64,000 bases of DNA. It comes from Streptomyces sp. NA04227. GTDB taxonomy: Bacteria; Actinomycetota; Actinomycetes; Streptomycetales; Streptomycetaceae. Numbering within the stretch: position 1 is the stretch's first letter; each line of letters opens with the position of its first letter. The translations under genes and the position numbers were made by a program. This document shows, one piece after another, positions 60,180 to 64,000 of this stretch. The notes beneath the pieces were generated by a model that had not been told where the DNA came from, searched no databases, and worked only from the letters and a program-made list of their open reading frames with translations. The stretch is taken from NCBI RefSeq assembly GCF_013364195.1, contig NZ_CP054918.1:6685001-6749000 (forward strand), written 5' to 3'.

Positions 60180-61991
60180 GTGTCCAAGCGTGACGGCAGT
60201 CGGCTGCGACGGCTGAGCGGTCGGCTGGCCGGACAGAGCGCACCCATGGTGCACGGCTTCGCCGGCCGTGCGCGCAGAGCCGCACGCCATCGCGGGGCCA
60301 CTCCGCGTGAACGGTTCAGCACTCCGGGCAGGCTGGCCTGGCTGAACGCCGCCAGTACGCAGATCGGCACCACTCTCGATCTGGAGCGCACCGCCCAGGA
60401 GTTCGTCGAGTTCGCCGTGCCCCGGTTCGCCGACGCCGCGACGGTGGACATCCTGGAGCGGGTGGTGCAGGGCGGCGAGGGCGACGCCCTGAGCGCTCTG
60501 ACGCTGCCCGCGAGCCGGGCCATGGCGGTGCAGACGACGCCGGAGCTCGCCATCCTGGAGGCCACCCCGGTCGGCGAGATCACCGAACGCACCGAGATCC
60601 CGCACGAGACCGTGATGCACACGTACTGCATGCGCCAGCGCCGAGGTGTGCTCGTCAGCCCGATGCGGGACGCGGACTTCAGCCGGGTCGCGCCCACCGA
60701 CAGCGCGGCCGACAAGATGCGCAGGACCCGTGTGAACAGCTACATCGGGGTTCCGCTCATCGCCCGCGGCACGCTCATCGGCATGGCCGACTTCGTACGG
60801 GCCGGGCACCGGCGGCCGTTCAGCGCCACCGACCTCCAGCTCGCCGAACACCTCGCCTCCCGCGCCGCCGTCTTCATCGACAACGCACGCCTCTACGGAC
60901 GCGAACGCGCCCACGTCGTCGACCTCCAGCGCACCCTGCTCCCGCGGGCCACCCCGCACACTCCCGGCCTCTCCGTGCACGCCGCCTACGCCCCCGCCGC
61001 CGACACCCTCGGCGTCGGTGGTGACTGGTACGACGTGATGGCGCTGCCGAGCGGCCGTACGGCGCTGATGGTGGGCGACGTGATGGGGCACGGGCTGCCC
61101 GCCGCGGCGACCATGGGCCGGCTGCGGGCGGTCGCGCGGACCCTGATGACCCAGGACATGGCCCCCGAGCGGGTACTGGCCCGGCTGGAACTGGCCACCC
61201 GCGACCTGGAGGACGAACAGGTCGCCACCTGCCTGTGCGCGGTCTACGACCCGGCCGACTCCAGCTACACGTTCGCCAGTGCCGGACATCCGCCCCCGCT
61301 CCTCGTCGAGCCCGGACCGACCGGCAACACGGTGCGCCTCCTGGAGGTCCCGGTCGGGGCACCGCTCGGCGCGGGCGTCATCCCGTACGACCGGCTGAGG
61401 GTCACGGCCACGCCCGGCACCAGACTGGTGCTGTACACCGACGGGCTCATCAAGTCGCGCCGGGTGGACATCGACGCACAGGTGGACCAGTTGCGCGAGG
61501 CGGCGGCCGCCATGTCCGCGGACCAACTGGACGGCGGCGGGCTGCTGTTCACGCCGCAGGACGGCAAGGCCCGGTTCGACGAGGCGGTGTGGCTGGTCGC
61601 GGCCGGACTGCCCGGCGCCGAACTGAGCATCTGGGAGCTGACCGAGGACGGCAACGCCGCAGCCCGCGCCCGCTCGCTGGTCTCCGGGCAGCTCGGCGAG
61701 TGGGGCCTTTCCGACCTGACCGACGTCACCGAACTCGTCGTCAGCGAACTCGTGGGCAACGCCCTGCGCTACGGCCACGGCCCCGGCCAGCTGCGCCTGC
61801 TGCGCGGCGAGCGCCTCATGGTCGAGGTCTCCGACCGCGGCCCCGACCTGCCGCAGATCCAGCACGCGGAACTCAGCGACGAGGGCGGGCGAGGCCTCCA
61901 GCTCATCAACATGCTCTGCCGCAGCTGGGGTTCCTGCCGCACCACCTCGGGCAAGGTGGTGTGGGCCGAGCAGGACATCACCTCGGTGTGA
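60180..61991 (+). CDS. GAF-PP2C(SpoIIE)-HATPase phosphatase, soluble
   Basis: The protein has 603 residues. GTG 60180 follows GGGAGG; the open frame upstream is a shadow of the GH20 and coiled-coil genes. A GAF domain (about 55-235) is followed by the PP2C domain (GVGGDWYDVMAL, MVGDVMGHGLPAAATM) and a GHKL ATPase tail (ELVGNALRYGH, DEGGRGLQLI). The late PP2C metal motif reads FDEAVWLV instead of DDxALLV. It lacks the membrane sensor found in the 51878-54634 protein. It is divergent from the GH20 gene over 192 bp. Confidence 0.92.
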   Translation: MSKRDGSRLRRLSGRLAGQSAPMVHGFAGRARRAARHRGATPRERFSTPGRLAWLNAASTQIGTTLDLERTAQEFVEFAVPRFADAATVDILERVVQGGEGDALSALTLPASRAMAVQTTPELAILEATPVGEITERTEIPHETVMHTYCMRQRRGVLVSPMRDADFSRVAPTDSAADKMRRTRVNSYIGVPLIARGTLIGMADFVRAGHRRPFSATDLQLAEHLASRAAVFIDNARLYGRERAHVVDLQRTLLPRATPHTPGLSVHAAYAPAADTLGVGGDWYDVMALPSGRTALMVGDVMGHGLPAAATMGRLRAVARTLMTQDMAPERVLARLELATRDLEDEQVATCLCAVYDPADSSYTFASAGHPPPLLVEPGPTGNTVRLLEVPVGAPLGAGVIPYDRLRVTATPGTRLVLYTDGLIKSRRVDIDAQVDQLREAAAAMSADQLDGGGLLFTPQDGKARFDEAVWLVAAGLPGAELSIWELTEDGNAAARARSLVSGQLGEWGLSDLTDVTELVVSELVGNALRYGHGPGQLRLLRGERLMVEVSDRGPDLPQIQHAELSDEGGRGLQLINMLCRSWGSCRTTSGKVVWAEQDITSV

Positions 61992-62226
61992 GGCGAGGTG
62001 ATGTGCTCCTTGCCTACTGGCCCTCTGGCCCCCTGGCACATGCCGCATCTGGCGCAAACCACTCCGCGCGAGGCGCCGACGAGACTGCCCCTCGGCGCGG
62101 GTTCCGCTCAGCATCCCCGTTTCGTCAGGAGTTCTTAGGGTGACGGGGGGATCCTTCCGAGCGGCGCCGGGACGGCCGGGGCCGAGCATCCCGGGCCACG
62201 GGGACCTACGAGACCACGGAGCTGCC

Positions 62227-62874
62227 ATGTGCTGGAGCGCGAACGCCGACCTCGTGGCGGGCAGTGCCATCGGGGCGGTGGGCGCCGTGTGCGTACTGCG
62301 CACCCAGCGCGTGCGTGACCTGCCGCTCGCCGCGCTGCCGTTGCTCTTCGGCGCCCACCAGATCATCGAGTCGGTGATCTGGCACGACGGCGGCGGGACC
62401 GGAGCCGCGCCGCTGGCCTGGGCGGTGATCGCGCTTCCCCTGCTGCCGTTCTGGGTGCCGCTGGGCGTCCTCGCCGTCGCGCCCGCGCGGGCCCGGCTGC
62501 GTCTGCTGCCCCTGTGCGCCGCCGGAATCGCGACGGCGGCCGTCCTGGCCTGGACCCTCACCACCCACACGGTCCGCGCCGAGGTCCGCGGCCACACCAT
62601 GGCGTACGCCATCGGGCTGCCGTACCCCGAACTGCTCCTGGCCGGATACCTCCTCGCGACCATCGGCGCCCTCCTGCTCTCCGCCGACCGGCATCTCGTC
62701 CTGCTCGGTGTGCTGGCCGCCATCGGCGCGGCGATCTGTGCCGCGCTGTGGCGCCTGGAGTTCATCTCCACCTGGTGCGCCTTCGCCGCCGTGTGCTCGG
62801 TGGTGCTGCTCGGCTGGGTACGGCGGACACCGGCCGCGCCGCCGGGCGGGAGCCGGACGGTCACGACGGCCTGA
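62227..62874 (+). CDS. DUF6629-family membrane protein
   Basis: The protein has 215 residues and about seven membrane helices. It starts MCWSANADLVAG, the family signature, and continues LLFGAHQIIESVIWHDGG. ATG 62227 has GGAG close upstream. Function unknown. It is separated by 235 bp from the phosphatase gene; nothing recognisable was seen in that gap. Confidence 0.85.
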   Translation: MCWSANADLVAGSAIGAVGAVCVLRTQRVRDLPLAALPLLFGAHQIIESVIWHDGGGTGAAPLAWAVIALPLLPFWVPLGVLAVAPARARLRLLPLCAAGIATAAVLAWTLTTHTVRAEVRGHTMAYAIGLPYPELLLAGYLLATIGALLLSADRHLVLLGVLAAIGAAICAALWRLEFISTWCAFAAVCSVVLLGWVRRTPAAPPGGSRTVTTA

Positions 62875-62914
62875 GCGGACCCGGGCGAACCCGGGCGGAC
62901 CCGGGCGGACCAGC
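62875..62914. repeat. 10-bp tandem repeat (GCGGACCCGG x4) after the DUF6629 gene
   Basis: Four head-to-tail units, two exact and two with one or more changes, start directly after the stop codon. The CCCGGG junctions are self-complementary, so several alternative short hairpins could form; a terminator role is possible. Confidence 0.8.
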
Positions 62915-63058
62915 GAGGCCCGGCGCCCGCGCAGTCGTACGGCAGCGAACGAACCCGAACGCTGCGCAGGACGGCGGGCCATGGCCGCTCTAGGGTCGGA
63001 GGGGCCGAAAGGCGAATGACCCGCGTCCACCACCGGCGCTTTGAGGGAAGGCCCGCCC

Positions 63059-63934
63059 ATGGCACTCGACAAACCTGAAGCCACGCTCGCGGTCACCGGC
63101 GCGACCGGCAGGCTCGGCGGCCGCGTCGCCCGCCGCGTCGCCGACGCGGGCCTGGAGCAGACGCTGGTGGTACGTGATCCGGCGCGCGCCCCCGAGCTGC
63201 CGGGCGCCAGGGCGGTACGGGGCAGCTTCGGCGACCGGGACGCGGTGCGTGCGGCGCTGACCGGGGTGGAGCGGGTGCTGATGGTGTCGGCCGCCGAGTC
63301 CGCCGACCGTGTGGAGCAGCACCGCGCCTTCGTGGACGCGGCCGTGGAGGCGGGTGTCGGGCACCTGGTGTACATCTCGTTCCAGGGGGCCGCCCCGGAC
63401 GCCACGTTCACGCTCGCCCGGGACCACTGGGCCACCGAACAGCACATCCGCGCCTCGGGCGTCGGCTTCACCTTTCTGCGGGACAACCTGTACGCCGACT
63501 TCATGCCCGGACTGGTCGGCGACGACGGGGTGATCCGCGGTCCCGCGGGCAACGGACGGGCCGCCGTCGTGGCGCAGGACGACATCGCGGACGCCGCCAC
63601 CGCCGTACTCCTCGGGGCCACCGCACACACCGGCGCCACCTACGACCTGACCGGACCGCAGGCCCTCACCCTCGCCGAGGTCGCGTCGATCCTGACCGAG
63701 ACCACCGGGCGCCGGGTCGGCTACCGGCCCGAGACGGTCGACGAGGCCTACGCCTCCCGCGCCGGATACGGCGCCCCCGACTGGCAGCTCGACGCCTGGG
63801 TGTCCACGTACACCGCCATCGCCGGCGGCGAACTCGCCCCCGTCAGCGACGCGATTCCCCGCCTGACCGGCCACCCGGCGACCTCACTGGCCGAGCTCTG
63901 CCGCAGGGGGCGGGGCGAGAAACCGCGCGGGTAG
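63059..63934 (+). CDS. NmrA-like / SDR NAD(P)-binding reductase
   Basis: The protein has 291 residues. ATG 63059 follows GAGGGAAGG; an in-frame ATG at 63041 is less likely. The dinucleotide site is AVTGATGRLGGRVARRV, with VVRDP after strand 2. The catalytic Tyr-Lys of classical short-chain enzymes is absent, as usual in atypical NmrA/QOR2-like members. DNLYADFMPGLVG and TYDLTGPQALTLAEVA are typical of QOR2-like quinone reductases. Confidence 0.88.
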   Translation: MALDKPEATLAVTGATGRLGGRVARRVADAGLEQTLVVRDPARAPELPGARAVRGSFGDRDAVRAALTGVERVLMVSAAESADRVEQHRAFVDAAVEAGVGHLVYISFQGAAPDATFTLARDHWATEQHIRASGVGFTFLRDNLYADFMPGLVGDDGVIRGPAGNGRAAVVAQDDIADAATAVLLGATAHTGATYDLTGPQALTLAEVASILTETTGRRVGYRPETVDEAYASRAGYGAPDWQLDAWVSTYTAIAGGELAPVSDAIPRLTGHPATSLAELCRRGRGEKPRG

Positions 63935-64000
63935 CGGCGCGAGGCCCGGCGCGGGGAGCGGCCCAGCCGTGCGCGCTCTCATGTGCCTCCCTGCCACTCC

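Noticed and set aside
59988-63065. N-terminal extension of the GH20 enzyme to 1629 residues
   Set aside because: It is antisense to the phosphatase and DUF6629 genes, and GTG 59987 with AGAGGA matches the family start.

Overview
The window reads as part of a Streptomyces (or very close actinomycete) chromosome. It has very high G+C with G/C-rich third codon positions, GTG and TTG starts, giant type I polyketide synthase (PKS) genes, GGAGG-type ribosome binding sites and families typical of the genus: SpoIIE-type phosphatases with ATPase tails, a DUF1266 protein, a DUF6629 protein and a DUF6381-like small protein. I recognised no rRNA, tRNA, CRISPR array, transposase or integrase. All family calls come from reading motifs, not from database searches.

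Left part (1-18446): the 3' end of a modular type I PKS cluster. Three collinear PKS genes carry a partial DH-KR-ACP module, a fully reducing KS-AT(malonyl)-DH-ER-KR-ACP module, and a last protein KS-AT(methylmalonyl)-ACP-KS-AT(degenerate)-ACP-TE. A SAM methyltransferase follows. The last two modules have no reductive domains, so the released chain should end in a beta,delta-dioxo acyl unit if both modules extend. However, the last AT has lost motifs and the preceding ACP has an altered phosphopantetheine motif. An AraC-type regulator (18549-19544) and a membrane Ser/Thr kinase with an extracellular FKBP-type isomerase domain (19660-21387) follow; a GH15 hydrolase faces them.

Middle (23465-36450): a tightly overlapping cell-surface glycan locus. 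It has two GT2 dolichyl-phosphate-sugar-synthase-like enzymes, three GT4 activities, a PIG-L deacetylase, a GT39/PMT-type membrane glycosyltransferase, a membrane-anchored TIM-barrel hydrolase and a CelD/FemAB-like acyltransferase. One GT4 is the C-terminal third of a 1094-residue protein that also carries a Wzx/MATE-like flippase and a thymidylate-kinase-like P-loop domain.

Next (36518-41904, minus strand): a two-gene operon. Its first gene encodes a 1543-residue fusion of about ten membrane helices, GAF, PAS, GGDEF and EAL with an alpha-oxoamine-synthase (AONS/SPT/CqsA-like) PLP enzyme. The second gene, overlapping by 4 nt, is a methyltransferase. This direct join of cyclic-di-GMP turnover with an enzyme class that makes sphingoid bases or alpha-hydroxyketone signals is the best candidate here for an undescribed system.

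Right part (42130-63934): mostly dispersed chromosomal genes. They include a hydroxy-amino-acid catabolic set (threonine/hydroxyaspartate dehydratase, DSD1-type D-amino-acid lyase, DauR/YheO-like regulator), a bacterial voltage-gated cation channel with an Asp-rich filter, a LysR regulator divergent from an MPN/JAB-like gene with SnoaL-like and VOC partners, two multidomain SpoIIE phosphatases, an SseB/DUF1266 protein, a coiled-coil protein, a GH20 hexosaminidase and an NmrA-like reductase. Short tandem repeats recur inside and between genes across the whole window.
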